Assembly (NCBI RefSeq): GCF_900157375.1
Contig: NZ_LT721901.1
Span: forward strand, 5,475,685 to 5,539,684
Direction of reading: 5' to 3'
Length of the DNA stretch: 64,000 bases
Source: Mycobacterium rhizamassiliense
GTDB taxonomy: Bacteria > Actinomycetota > Actinomycetes > Mycobacteriales > Mycobacteriaceae
Shown here: one piece after another, positions 1 to 7,832 of the stretch
Layout: each line of letters starts with the position of its first letter
How positions within the stretch are numbered: the first letter of the stretch is position 1
The notes under the pieces: generated by a model
The model's database searches: none
Seen by the model: only the letters and a program-made list of their open reading frames with translations
Told to the model about the DNA's origin: nothing
Program-made: the position numbers and the translations under genes

Positions 1-348
1 GGCCCGCCCGGCGGCCAGCGCCTTGGCGCGCGGATCCTTCTCGGCGGCGAACGCCTGCACCAGAATCTCGGCCAGCAGGCGATAGCGCCGCGCCCCGCCG
101 CGATCCATCTGGCGGACCGCCCCGAACAACAGCGGCGGCCGCCCCGGACCCTTGCGGCCCGACTCGACCTGTTCCACCTGGCCGTCGCCGACCAGGCTGT
201 CGAGGTGAAAGCGCACGGTGTTCGGGTGCACGCCCAGCACGTCGGCGATCGCGGCGATGGTCATGGGGTCGACCGACGCGCGCAGCACGCGCAGTACCTC
301 GCGGCGGCGACCGGCGGTTTCCCCGCTGGACGAGACCTCGGACGTCAC
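1..348 (-). CDS. Winged-helix transcriptional regulator (5' part only)
   Basis: The minus strand reads 116 codons from GTG at 348 and runs off the window edge, so the C-terminus is missing. The product has a helix-turn-helix (IADVLGVHPNTVRFHLDSL, residues about 35-53) followed by a wing rich in Gly, Arg and Pro (GRKGPGRPPLL). This layout is that of ArsR/SufR-like regulators with one N-terminal winged helix. Any C-terminal Fe-S or metal ligands would lie outside the window. It starts 7 bases after the ferredoxin stop, so the two are probably cotranscribed. The palindrome at 720-747 in the divergent promoter is a natural candidate operator, which is inference. Confidence 0.7.
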   Translation of the reverse strand, partial: MTSEVSSSGETAGRRREVLRVLRASVDPMTIAAIADVLGVHPNTVRFHLDSLVGDGQVEQVESGRKGPGRPPLLFGAVRQMDRGGARRYRLLAEILVQAFAAEKDPRAKALAAGRA

Positions 349-355
349 GTACCCC

Positions 356-712
356 TCACCCTCCCTCAGCGCCTTCGGCCCTGGGCTCGGCCGCCACCAG
401 TGGCGTGTCGACGCCCAGCGCACCGAGCTTGCCTGCCCCGCCCGGAGAACCCAGGGGGCCATCGCGCCCCGGCAGCGTTTCGGTGAAGAAGGCCGCGTTG
501 TCGTCCAGATACGGCTGGAGCTCCTCGGGCAGGTCGTCTTCGTAGTAAATCGCATCGACGGGACAAACCGGTTCGCACGCGCCGCAATCGACGCATTCGT
601 CGGGGTGGATGTAGAGCGCCCGGCCACCCTCGTAGATGCAGTCCACCGGACACTCGTCCACGCAGGCCCGGTCCATCACGTCGATGCATGGCTTCCCGAT
701 CACGTACGTCAT
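356..712 (-). CDS. fdxA: Seven-iron ferredoxin (FdxA/FdxC type)
   Basis: A 118-residue soluble electron carrier. Cysteines at 9, 17, 21, 25, 40, 43, 46 and 50 give the pattern of a [3Fe-4S] plus [4Fe-4S] ferredoxin, including CVDCGACEPVCP in the second cluster region. The tail after residue 75 is longer and acidic/Gly-rich, as in mycobacterial FdxA and FdxC. Such ferredoxins pass electrons to P450s or other oxidoreductases. The ATG at 712 lies just before a divergent promoter with a strong inverted repeat, and the downstream gene encodes an HTH regulator. This suggests redox- or NO-responsive control, which is inference. Confidence 0.9.
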   Translation of the reverse strand: MTYVIGKPCIDVMDRACVDECPVDCIYEGGRALYIHPDECVDCGACEPVCPVDAIYYEDDLPEELQPYLDDNAAFFTETLPGRDGPLGSPGGAGKLGALGVDTPLVAAEPRAEGAEGG

Positions 713-719
713 GCGCTAC

Positions 720-747
720 AGTTTACACAATAGAGTTTGTGAAAACT
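720..747. promoter_or_regulatory. Near-perfect inverted repeat in the divergent promoter
   Basis: Half-site AGTTTACACAA (720-730) is followed by 6 bases and TTGTGAAAACT (737-747). The arms match at 10 of 11 positions. It lies between the divergent starts of the ferredoxin (712, minus) and the DUF2249-cupin gene (748 or 766, plus). A dimeric regulator probably binds here, and the HTH protein encoded beyond the ferredoxin is the obvious candidate. Confidence 0.65.
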
Positions 748-765
748 ATGAAGGGCGGGAAACCC

Positions 766-1374
766 GTGGCCGACAACGAACTTGACGTCCGGCAGCTGCC
801 TAAGCCGGACAAACACCCGACGATTTTCACGACGTATGCCGCGCTGGCGGTGGGCGAATCGTTCGTCTTGGTGAACAACCACGATCCCAAGCACCTGCGC
901 GCGGAGTTCGACGCCGACCACCCCGCCAGCTACGGCTGGGAGTACCTGGAAAAGGGCCCCGTCTGGCGGATTCGGATCAGCAAGCTCACCTCCACCCCCC
1001 TGCCCCGCGTGCTGGCCAACACCGTGGACCTGACCGCGACATCCGGGCCGGACGCGACCGGGGCCGTCTGGAGGCTCGAAGCCCGCGAGCGCGACCTGGA
1101 TTCGAACGTCATCGCGCTGCCGGCCGGCGGCCGCATCGACTCGCACGCCGGACCCGATCTGGACGTCTTGATCCATGTGCTGTCCGGCAGCGGCGGCCTG
1201 ACCACCGAAACCGGCACCGTGCACCTGTCCCCCGGTGCCCTGCTGTGGCTGCCCAGGCGGTCAAAACGCCAGTTCACCGCGGGTCCGGATGGGCTAAGGT
1301 ATTTAACCGTGCATCAACGTCGGCAAGCGCTCGTCCTGGAGGCCGCCAAACCCGTTGCGCGGCAGGCAGTCTGA
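766..1374 (+). CDS. DUF2249 and cupin two-domain protein
   Basis: A cytoplasmic protein of about 202 residues. The N-terminal half has DUF2249 features (LDVRQLP, HPTIFTTYAALAVGESFVLVNNHDPKHL and a GWEYLEKGPVWRIRI-like segment). The C-terminal half is a cupin-like barrel (PAGGRIDSHAGPDLDVLIHVLSGSG, then LSPGALLWLP). DUF2249 proteins often accompany hemerythrins and nitrogen-oxide or redox genes; the reaction is unknown. GTG at 766 has AAGGGCGGG upstream. ATG at 748 abuts the palindrome and lacks a ribosome site, so 766 is preferred. The stop overlaps the next start (TGATG). Confidence 0.75.
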   Translation: MADNELDVRQLPKPDKHPTIFTTYAALAVGESFVLVNNHDPKHLRAEFDADHPASYGWEYLEKGPVWRIRISKLTSTPLPRVLANTVDLTATSGPDATGAVWRLEARERDLDSNVIALPAGGRIDSHAGPDLDVLIHVLSGSGGLTTETGTVHLSPGALLWLPRRSKRQFTAGPDGLRYLTVHQRRQALVLEAAKPVARQAV

Positions 1375-2192
1375 TGGGCGCACAGCGAGCCGGCGCACCG
1401 GGCCCCATGTCGAATCGCTCCGACGAGTCCGTCGCGGGCCATTGGCTGCTCGCGCGGCTCGGCAAGCGGGTGCTGCGCCCCGGCGGCGTCGAACTCACCC
1501 GCACCCTGCTTGCCCGCGCCGAACTGGCCGACGCCGACGTGCTCGAGCTGGCGCCCGGCCTGGGCCGCACCGCCGGCGAGATCCTGGCCCGCGGGCCGCG
1601 GTCCTACGTCGGGGCCGAGGCCGATCCCGACGCGGCGAACACGGTGCGCGGTGTCCTCGCCGACCGCGGGGCCAAGGACGGAACCGTGCGGGTCACCGAC
1701 GCCGCCGATACCGGATTGCCCGACGGCAGCCGCGACGTGGTGGTCGGAGAGGCGATGCTGACGATGCAGGGCGACGCGGCCAAGCACGCCATCGTCGCCG
1801 AGGCGGCGCGGGTGCTGCGGCCGGGGGGTCGCTACGCGATCCACGAGCTCGCGCTGACGCCCGACGACGTCCCCGAGGAGATAGGCAGCGAGATCCGCCA
1901 GTCGCTGGCCCGGTCGATCAAGGTGAACGCCCGCCCGCTGACCATCGCCGAATGGTCGCAGCTGTTGACCGAGCACGGACTGGAGGTCGACCAGGTCGCG
2001 ACCGCGCCGATGGCGCTGCTGCAGCCGCGGCGAATGATCGCCGACGAGGGGCTGTTCGGCGCCCTGCGGTTCGCCAAAAACGTTGCGCTGCATCGTGATG
2101 CGCGCAAGCGGGTGTTGGCGATGCGCCAGACGTTCCGCAAGCATCGCGACCGGCTGGCCGCGGTCGCGATCGTCGCCCGCAAACCCGGCTGA
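1374..2192 (+). CDS. Class I SAM-dependent methyltransferase
   Basis: A 272-residue product with SAM-binding motif I VLELAPGLGRTAGEIL, an acidic residue ending strand 2 (YVGAEAD), and motif III ARVLRPGGRYAIHEL. This matches the UbiE/COQ5-like fold (Methyltransf_11). The acceptor cannot be read from sequence. ATG at 1374 overlaps the preceding stop, implying translational coupling to the DUF2249-cupin gene; ATG at 1407 is an alternative start. The basic C-terminus (RKRVLAMRQTFRKHRDRL) lies outside the core fold. Expression is probably set by the palindromic promoter upstream of the gene pair. Confidence 0.8.
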   Translation: MGAQRAGAPGPMSNRSDESVAGHWLLARLGKRVLRPGGVELTRTLLARAELADADVLELAPGLGRTAGEILARGPRSYVGAEADPDAANTVRGVLADRGAKDGTVRVTDAADTGLPDGSRDVVVGEAMLTMQGDAAKHAIVAEAARVLRPGGRYAIHELALTPDDVPEEIGSEIRQSLARSIKVNARPLTIAEWSQLLTEHGLEVDQVATAPMALLQPRRMIADEGLFGALRFAKNVALHRDARKRVLAMRQTFRKHRDRLAAVAIVARKPG

Positions 2193-2316
2193 CATTTTCG
2201 CGACGCAGACTTGGCTCCTTTCCGCAATGCTGGCGTGATAAAACAACGGCCGGTTCTGACGTAGGTTGACTGCGGCGAATCGTGGCCGAACAAAAGGAGC
2301 ATGCGGCTTATGCGGG

Positions 2317-2538
2317 ATGGCGCGGACGTTGTTCATCGAGGCTGACATAGATACTTTCGCGCGGGATTTCCTGGATTCGCCGTATGCCGGCCCTATTTAT
2401 GCCGACTGGCCGCTGGACCGGCGGCTGCACGCCTTCCTGCGGCGGCTGGGGTCCGACGACGGTGACCTCTGCAATGACGTGCTGAATCGCATAATGGCGT
2501 GCCGGGGCCTGGCGGCGGGTTCCCCCATCGCTCGCTGA
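2317..2538 (+). CDS. Small hypothetical protein
   Basis: A 73-residue reading frame beginning MARTLFIEADIDTFARDFL. It is acidic and aromatic-rich in its first 50 residues, with mostly GC-ending codons. I recognise no family. The nearest good ribosome-binding sequence, AAAGGAG at 2293-2299, is 17 bases before the ATG, so the start is uncertain. It stands alone between the methyltransferase and the TetR promoter region. Frame and composition favour a real gene, but only moderately. Confidence 0.45.
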   Translation: MARTLFIEADIDTFARDFLDSPYAGPIYADWPLDRRLHAFLRRLGSDDGDLCNDVLNRIMACRGLAAGSPIAR

Positions 2539-2563
2539 CACCGAAGCCGCGGCACCCGCGAGA

Positions 2564-2655
2564 GTCGACAGGACGGTCGACTGCGTCAACAAACTCGTCG
2601 ATAATTCTCGACAAACCGTCGAACTTAATCGACATTATCGTTGGACTTAATCAAC
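2564..2655. promoter_or_regulatory. Clustered GTCGA-type repeats upstream of the EthR-like gene
   Basis: Between 2564 and 2655 the motif GTCGA, its variants or complement recurs about every 10-12 bases (2564, 2576, 2585 as GTCAAC, 2597, 2608, 2618, 2629). Two 13-base elements, GAACTTAATCGAC (2621-2633) and GGACTTAATCAAC (2643-2655), repeat 22 bases apart. EthR of M. tuberculosis binds a long operator of TGTCGA/GTTGA-like repeats cooperatively, so this cluster is a plausible autoregulatory operator. Confidence 0.5.
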
Positions 2656-2684
2656 AATTTGCCTGGCATATGTCGACGGGCCCA

Positions 2685-2700
2685 TACAGTATCTGGCGTG
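2685..2700 (+). promoter_or_regulatory. -10 box giving a leaderless TetR transcript
   Basis: TACAGT (2685-2690) is followed by 7 bases and the GTG start at 2698. This is the usual spacing of mycobacterial leaderless promoters. No Shine-Dalgarno sequence precedes the start. Confidence 0.5.
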
Positions 2701-3405
2701 TCCGACCGCCCGGTGCCACGCGGCTACGTGCAGGCCTCTCGCGGCCGCCGTTCGTCGCATCATTCCGGTGACCACCGCGAGCAAGCGATCCTGGCCACCG
2801 CCGAGCGGCTGCTGCAGGAGCGGCCGCTGGCCGACTTCTCGGTGGACGACTTGGCCAAAGGGGCGGGTATCTCCCGCCCCACTTTTTACTTCTACTTCCA
2901 GTCCAAGAACGCGGTGCTGCTGTCGCTGCTGGACCAGATGAACACCAAGGCGCACACCACGCTCAAGCTGCTGCGCGGCAAGCTATCCGGCGATCCCGCG
3001 GTGCTGTGGCGCAGCCGCATCGAGGCGTTCTTCGAGGTATCGGGTTCGCACCGGGCGGTCGCCGTCGCGGGCGCCGCGGCCAAAGCCACCAACCCCGAGG
3101 TCCGGCAGTCGTGGTCGACGCTGATGCAGCGGTGGATCTCGTTCACCACGTTGGCCATCAAGACCGAGCGCGAGCGCGGCGTCGCGCCCAATACCGTTCC
3201 GGCCGAGGATCTTTCGGTCGCATTGAACATGCTGAGCGAGCGGCTGATGGCCGCGACGTTCACCTCCGAGGAAGGGTCGATCGCCGAGGACCGCGTGATC
3301 GATGCGCTGGTCCACATCTGGTTGGCCAGCATCTACGAGGACGGTCAGGTCGCGGCCGACACTCGAAACCTGTTGCGGCAAGCCCGGTTCGTCGCGCCGG
3401 GTTGA
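2698..3405 (+). CDS. TetR regulator of the EthR type
   Basis: A 235-residue DNA-binding repressor. The N-terminal HTH region (ILATAERLLQERPLADFSV, then ISRPTFYFYFQSKNAVLL) is strikingly like EthR, the repressor of the monooxygenase gene ethA. The similarity continues into the ligand-binding half (WSTLMQRWISFTTLAI, DALVHIWLASIY). No ethA-like monooxygenase lies next to it, so this is probably a paralogue rather than EthR itself. GTG at 2698 follows a leaderless-type -10 box, and clustered GTCGA repeats lie upstream. The gene converges on the hemerythrin gene. Confidence 0.85.
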   Translation: MSDRPVPRGYVQASRGRRSSHHSGDHREQAILATAERLLQERPLADFSVDDLAKGAGISRPTFYFYFQSKNAVLLSLLDQMNTKAHTTLKLLRGKLSGDPAVLWRSRIEAFFEVSGSHRAVAVAGAAAKATNPEVRQSWSTLMQRWISFTTLAIKTERERGVAPNTVPAEDLSVALNMLSERLMAATFTSEEGSIAEDRVIDALVHIWLASIYEDGQVAADTRNLLRQARFVAPG

Positions 3406-3409
3406 TCGC

Positions 3410-3895
3410 TCAGAACCCGCGGACCAGCGCCGCGCGCCCCTTGGTGCGCAGCTTGTGCAGCGCCGAGCCGCGGTACTGCTCGATCTTGTCGTTCATCTTG
3501 TTGCCAAGGTCCTCGAGCTCCGCGTCGGTGATCTTCACCGGCGGGGGCGCGGGAATCATGTCGCGCTCCTCCTCGTCGGCGTGCGCCTCCAGCACGGTCT
3601 TGAAGGAGTTCCACTCGTCTTCGTAGCCCCGCGCCGTCTGCGGGGTCTTGAGCAGCACCGAAAGCTGGTCGATCACCTGGCGGTGTTCCGCGTGGGCCAC
3701 GGCGATCAGCTTGGTCGCGGCACCGAGCGCCGGGTAGTACAGGTCGTCCTCGATGCGGAAGTGGATGTCGAGCTCGATCAGCAGGTCGTCGAACAGCGCA
3801 TGGCGCTCCTCGCTGTTGACCGGCGCGTCGCTGATCTTGCGACCGAGGCCCTTGATCACCACATGGTGGTCTTTCAACACGTCGTACGCGTTCAT
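3410..3895 (-). CDS. Hemerythrin-like HHE domain protein
   Basis: A 161-residue helical protein with the HHE di-iron pattern: DVLKDHHVVIKGL near the N-terminus, ELDIHFRIEDDLYYPAL, AHAEHRQVIDQL and EAHADEEERDMIP. The ligands are His and Asp/Glu carried on four helices. Mycobacterial relatives such as Rv2633c bind O2 or peroxide, so oxidative-stress handling is likely. Its ATG overlaps the stop of the Rieske gene as ATGA (3892-3895), a sign of tight translational coupling with a redox partner. Confidence 0.85.
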   Translation of the reverse strand: MNAYDVLKDHHVVIKGLGRKISDAPVNSEERHALFDDLLIELDIHFRIEDDLYYPALGAATKLIAVAHAEHRQVIDQLSVLLKTPQTARGYEDEWNSFKTVLEAHADEEERDMIPAPPPVKITDAELEDLGNKMNDKIEQYRGSALHKLRTKGRAALVRGF

Positions 3896-4872
3896 TTGCC
3901 TGCTCCGTTTCCAACGTTTCCGATCGCGGTCCCCCGGCCGGGAGTGGGATGCTCGTCGCCGCGGACCTCGACGACACCGTCGATGACCCGCGCCTCGTAA
4001 TACGGCAGCGGAGCTGCCGCGGGCCCACGCACCACCTGACCCGAATCGGTCGCGAACCACGAACCGTGCCAAGGACATACGAGCCGGCCGCGATCGACCC
4101 AGCCGTCGGCCATCGGGGCCGCCAGATGCGGGCAGAACTCGCCGAAAGCGGAGACCTCGCCGGGTTTGGTCTGACACACCACCAGCCCCACTCCGTCGAC
4201 CTCGACCCGCACCGGCTTGCCGTTCAGCGAGCTGGCCGGCAAGACGGGAGTCCACTCGGTGGTGCGCAGCCGCTGGCCCGACTGGTCGATGCCGATCCCG
4301 GACTCGAAGACCAGCGCCCCGCCCAGGTAGCTGCCACCGACCGTGATCGCATAGCCAAGCGCGGTCAGCGCAATCCCGCGGCCGTGACGTCCCTTGTGAC
4401 GGTCCCACCAGGACTGCGCGTACAGCGCGGTCGCGGCCAGGTTGACCACGCCGTGCACCAGGCCCACTCGCCGGTCTTCCTCGTGGGTGTGCTGCCAGTC
4501 GGTGGCGCCGGTGATGGCCGAGCCGATGCTGGCCAGGATCCCCACCCCGAGGGACCGCGCGGCGAACCGGGACGCGTCGACGACCTCTGATTTGGGTTGG
4601 CCGGGCAGCAGGCTCAGCGCATCCAGCGCGACCGTCGTGCCGAGCGCCCCGCTCGTCAGGGAGGCCAGCGGAGGGTGCACCGGGTGTCCGAGCCAGACGC
4701 CGTTGAGCGCGTTGGTGACCGTGTTGCGGGCCCGGCCCAGGCTGTTGTAGCCGAAACTCAGCAGGTGCTCGAGCCGATAGCTGGGCCGGTCCAGCCATTC
4801 CTGCCGCCCGATCGCGGATACCACTTGTCGTCCTACTTTCTGGAATCGACTGCCGGCAGACCGGTCAACCAT
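3892..4872 (-). CDS. DUF2231 membrane protein with C-terminal Rieske domain
   Basis: About 326 residues. The first 200 form a DUF2231-type membrane domain with four hydrophobic segments (for example HPVHPPLASLTSGALG and ALTALGYAITVGGSYLGG). The last 110 carry a Rieske [2Fe-2S] centre, with ligands in CPH and CPWHGSWF. It is probably an inner-membrane electron-transfer protein. ATG at 4872 is preferred over the upstream TTG at 4878, because GGGGAAGGA ends 9 bases before it. It leads a two-gene operon with the hemerythrin, so electron transfer between the two is plausible but unproven. Confidence 0.8.
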   Translation of the reverse strand: MVDRSAGSRFQKVGRQVVSAIGRQEWLDRPSYRLEHLLSFGYNSLGRARNTVTNALNGVWLGHPVHPPLASLTSGALGTTVALDALSLLPGQPKSEVVDASRFAARSLGVGILASIGSAITGATDWQHTHEEDRRVGLVHGVVNLAATALYAQSWWDRHKGRHGRGIALTALGYAITVGGSYLGGALVFESGIGIDQSGQRLRTTEWTPVLPASSLNGKPVRVEVDGVGLVVCQTKPGEVSAFGEFCPHLAAPMADGWVDRGRLVCPWHGSWFATDSGQVVRGPAAAPLPYYEARVIDGVVEVRGDEHPTPGRGTAIGNVGNGAGK

Positions 4873-5245
4873 GGACAACAGTCCTTCCCCTAAAGAGATG
4901 ACGGGCGCAGGCGCACCTTGGGTTCATTCACCGCGCGTCAGATCGCACTCACATGGGCTGAGAGGGCTCTGTGAACAACGTAACCGCGCCCCCTGTAGCC
5001 GTAACTGAGCGCCGCCTGTGAATTCGCTCGTAGAATCCTCCCAGGACGCTGTCCACCCGGCCTCGATCAGGATTCCCCGCCTTCGGGCCGACTAACCGTC
5101 GCGGAACGGTCACATGTTGGTATCCGTCGGCGACACTCGACGCATGTGTAACGGGATCGTGATGCGGCGAACTTAACCTCAACAGGTACTTGGCCCAATG
5201 TCGTTCTGGGCCGCCTTAATTGGCCGCAGATTCAGGAGCACCCGC
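4873..5245. other. Divergent intergenic region with no recognised gene
   Basis: This 373-base stretch separates the Rieske/hemerythrin operon from the deacetylase gene. It holds a ribosome site for the minus gene (AGGGGAAGGA, about 4882-4891) and one for the plus gene (AGGAG at 5234-5238). TAGAAT near 5031 may be a -10 box. No convincing small gene or stable terminator was seen. Confidence 0.5.
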
Positions 5246-6073
5246 GTGACCGAATTGGATCGGCGGCGGTTCCTGGTCGCATTGGCCGCAACGGTGGCGG
5301 CCGGCGGGCTCGCGTCGCACTCCACTGCGCATGCGGACGTGCAAGGGTCCGCGCCCGGTCCGATCGTTCCGACGCCGCCGAAGCTGTTGCCGCCGCCGGG
5401 CCCCGGCTCGCGGGTCGCGCTCCCCGGCGGCACGGTGCTCAAGACGCTGCCCGGCGACGGTGATCTGCTGGCGTGGACGGTCGACGACGGTGTCGACACC
5501 GAAGTCGTGCGGCTGTACACCAAGTTCGCCAAGGACACCGGCGTACGGCTCACGTATTTCGTCACCGCGGCCTATCGCTCCTGGACCGAAAACGCCGCCG
5601 CGATCCGGCCGCTGGTGGATTCGGGGCAGATTCAGCTGGCCAACCACACCTGGACGCACGCCGACCTGACCAGGCTGTCGTCGGGCCAGGTCGCCCAGGA
5701 ACTCAAGAGCACCGACGCGTTTCTGCGGAATACCTACGGCGTGGACGCCACACCGTATTTCCGGCCGCCCTACGGCCACCACAACGCCACCGTCGACGGG
5801 GTCGCCGCCGATCTCGGCTACCGGGTACCGACACTGTGGCACGGCGACTTACGCGACTCCGCCCTGATTTCCGAAGCCGAGATCGTCAGCATGGCGTCTG
5901 CGTCCTTCACCCCGCAGAACGTGGTGATCGGGCACCTCAACCACACGCCCGTCACCCGCGTGTACGGGCAGCTGGTGGACATCATCCGGGCACGGCGGCT
6001 GCGCACCGTCACGCTCAACGACGTCTTCCTGCGACCCGAAAGTTCGCACCCCGCTTCAAGATCCGCCGGATGA
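5246..6073 (+). CDS. Exported polysaccharide deacetylase (CE4 family)
   Basis: A 275-residue product with a twin-arginine-type leader (LDRRRFLVALAATVAAGG) ending near AHA, then a NodB-fold domain. CE4 motifs are TVDDG (catalytic Asp and metal Asp), NHTWTHAD (metal His residues) and RPPYGHHN. It probably removes acetyl groups from peptidoglycan or another cell-wall glycan after Tat export. GTG at 5246 is chosen because AGGAG precedes it by 7 bases, whereas ATG at 5198 has no ribosome site. It is transcribed alone and converges on the acyl-CoA ligase gene. Confidence 0.85.
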   Translation: MTELDRRRFLVALAATVAAGGLASHSTAHADVQGSAPGPIVPTPPKLLPPPGPGSRVALPGGTVLKTLPGDGDLLAWTVDDGVDTEVVRLYTKFAKDTGVRLTYFVTAAYRSWTENAAAIRPLVDSGQIQLANHTWTHADLTRLSSGQVAQELKSTDAFLRNTYGVDATPYFRPPYGHHNATVDGVAADLGYRVPTLWHGDLRDSALISEAEIVSMASASFTPQNVVIGHLNHTPVTRVYGQLVDIIRARRLRTVTLNDVFLRPESSHPASRSAG

Positions 6074-6085
6074 TCGCCAGTTATC

Positions 6086-7717
6086 TTATGTGACTTGGGC
6101 TTTGGCCCAGCGGTAGTCGGCCTTGCCGGACGGTGACCGTTGCAGCCGGTCGCGAAAGACCACCTCTTTCGGCAGTTTGTATCGCGCGAGATGACGCGCG
6201 GCCTCGGCGATGATGCTGTCGGCATCCGCCTGCTGCCCCTGCCGCAACTGCACGACCGCGACCACTTCGTTGCCCCACCGCTCGCTGGGACGGCCGGTCA
6301 CCACGACGTCGTAGACGGCCGCGTGTTCGGCGATCGCGGCCTCGACCTCCTCGGCGAAGATCTTCTCGCCGCCGGAGTTGATGGTGACCGCGTCGCGGCC
6401 CAGCAGCTCGATCTCGCCGTCGGCGGCCCAGCGGGCACGGTCCCCCGGCACCGAATGCCGGATCCCCTCGATCACCGGGAACGTCCGCGCGGTTTTCTCC
6501 GGATCGCCCAGGTACCCCAGCGGTATCAGGCCCTGTTGGGCCAGCCAGCCGATCTCGTCGTCGCCCGGCGCCAGGATGCGGGTCAGGTCCTCGCTGACCA
6601 CCACGGCCCCGGGATTCGGCGCGAACCGGCCGCTCGCGCTCTGCCCGCGGCTGGAGACCTGCCCCATCTGGGAGCCCGACTCCGACGAACCGCCGGCGTC
6701 CAGGATCGTCAGCTGCGGCAGCAGCTCGACGAACCGCTGCTTGAGCGGCGCGCTCAGCGCGGCCCCGCCGGTGACCAGGATCAGCAGTCCGGACAGGTCG
6801 TAGTCGCCGGACTCGAGCTCGTCGACCAGCGGCCGCCCGAAGGCGTCGCCGACGATGGACATCGACACCACCCGCTCGCGGCTGGCCAGCGCCCACGCCT
6901 CGGCCGGGTCGAAGTGGGTTGTCGTCGGCGCCATCACGAACGGCCGCCCGCCACACAGGTTGATGAATGCCGCCCATTGCGCCGCACCGTGCATCATCGG
7001 CGCACACGTCATCGACCCCGGGCCGTCGGCACGCGATCGCTCGGCCACCTCGTCCAGGCTGGCCACCACCTCGCCGGTGCCGTAGGTCCGCCCGCCCATG
7101 GCGTTGACGAAGATGTCGTGCTGGCGCCACAGCACCGCCTTCGGCATCCCGGTGGTGCCGCCGGTGTAGAGCACGTACAGGTCGTCCGGCGACGGCGTCA
7201 GGTCCAGCGGCTCGTCGGACACCGAGGCCAGCAGTTCCTCGTAGCGCACCGCCCCGGGCAGCGGTTCGTTGCCGGAGCCGTCGTCGACGTGGATCAGCCG
7301 CACCGCCTGCAGCTGGCCCTTCTGCAGCGCCTCGGCCAGCGTCGGGGCGAACCGCGCCTGATACATCACCGCGTCCGCGCCGGCGTTGTCGAGCAGGTAC
7401 ACCAGTTCGTCGGCGACGTAGCGGTAGTTCACGTTGAACGGGGCGACCCGCGCCAGGTAGGCACCGAGCATGCCCTCGATGTATTCGTTGCAATTGGCCA
7501 TGTACAGCCCGAGGTGGCTTTGGCCGGATTCGTGGGGCGCCAACTCCGAACGTTCGCGATGCGCGCCGAAACCCCACGCGTTCAACGCGCGTGCGAATCG
7601 GCGGGCGCGTTCCTCAGTTTGCGCGTAGGTGAACCGTTGGTGTCCAAAGACAATGCAATCGCGTTCCGGGTTTGCCGACGCAACCGCCGAGAACACTTGG
7701 GCGAGATTGAATTCCAC
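6086..7717 (-). CDS. Acyl-CoA synthetase (FadD19-like)
   Basis: A 543-residue ATP-dependent fatty-acyl- or steroid-side-chain-CoA ligase of the ANL superfamily. The AMP-binding P-loop is YVLYTGGTTGMPKAV. Other landmarks are GGSSESGSQMG (adenine site), the IPGDRARWAADG hinge region, SGGEKIFAEEVE, and the C-terminal catalytic Lys in RSPSGKADYRWAK. The ending DYRWAKAQ resembles FadD19, which acts on sterol side chains, but the substrate is not certain. The GTG start at 7717 follows GAGGAG. It diverges from the SGNH hydrolase gene. Confidence 0.85.
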   Translation of the reverse strand: MEFNLAQVFSAVASANPERDCIVFGHQRFTYAQTEERARRFARALNAWGFGAHRERSELAPHESGQSHLGLYMANCNEYIEGMLGAYLARVAPFNVNYRYVADELVYLLDNAGADAVMYQARFAPTLAEALQKGQLQAVRLIHVDDGSGNEPLPGAVRYEELLASVSDEPLDLTPSPDDLYVLYTGGTTGMPKAVLWRQHDIFVNAMGGRTYGTGEVVASLDEVAERSRADGPGSMTCAPMMHGAAQWAAFINLCGGRPFVMAPTTTHFDPAEAWALASRERVVSMSIVGDAFGRPLVDELESGDYDLSGLLILVTGGAALSAPLKQRFVELLPQLTILDAGGSSESGSQMGQVSSRGQSASGRFAPNPGAVVVSEDLTRILAPGDDEIGWLAQQGLIPLGYLGDPEKTARTFPVIEGIRHSVPGDRARWAADGEIELLGRDAVTINSGGEKIFAEEVEAAIAEHAAVYDVVVTGRPSERWGNEVVAVVQLRQGQQADADSIIAEAARHLARYKLPKEVVFRDRLQRSPSGKADYRWAKAQVT

Positions 7718-7816
7718 TGCACTCCTCAGAAAAACCTGCCCGGGAAAGGCTCGGCGAGATTTACGCTACAACAGCGTTTCGCGGCAGATGTCACGCATTC
7801 GAATTCGGATCGCGGT

Positions 7817-7832
7817 TAGTCTCGGGGTCGTG
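7817..7832 (+). promoter_or_regulatory. -10 box giving a leaderless SGNH hydrolase transcript
   Basis: TAGTCT at 7817-7822 stands 7 bases before GTG 7830. No ribosome-binding sequence is present, so a leaderless message is likely. Confidence 0.5.

Noticed and set aside
1314..2348. Long antisense frames opposite real genes (for example 344 residues opposite the methyltransferase, 559 residues opposite the fadD at 6086-7717, 666 residues opposite dxs1).
   Set aside because: Typical shadows in high-GC DNA: Arg/Gly/Pro/His-rich, no domains, wholly overlapping genes with clear motifs.
2698..3405. Naming the TetR gene ethR.
   Set aside because: Close similarity, but the diagnostic divergent ethA monooxygenase gene is absent.
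4949..5182. 77-residue minus-strand frame in the intergenic gap.
   Set aside because: No ribosome site, no recognisable domain, poor codon pattern.
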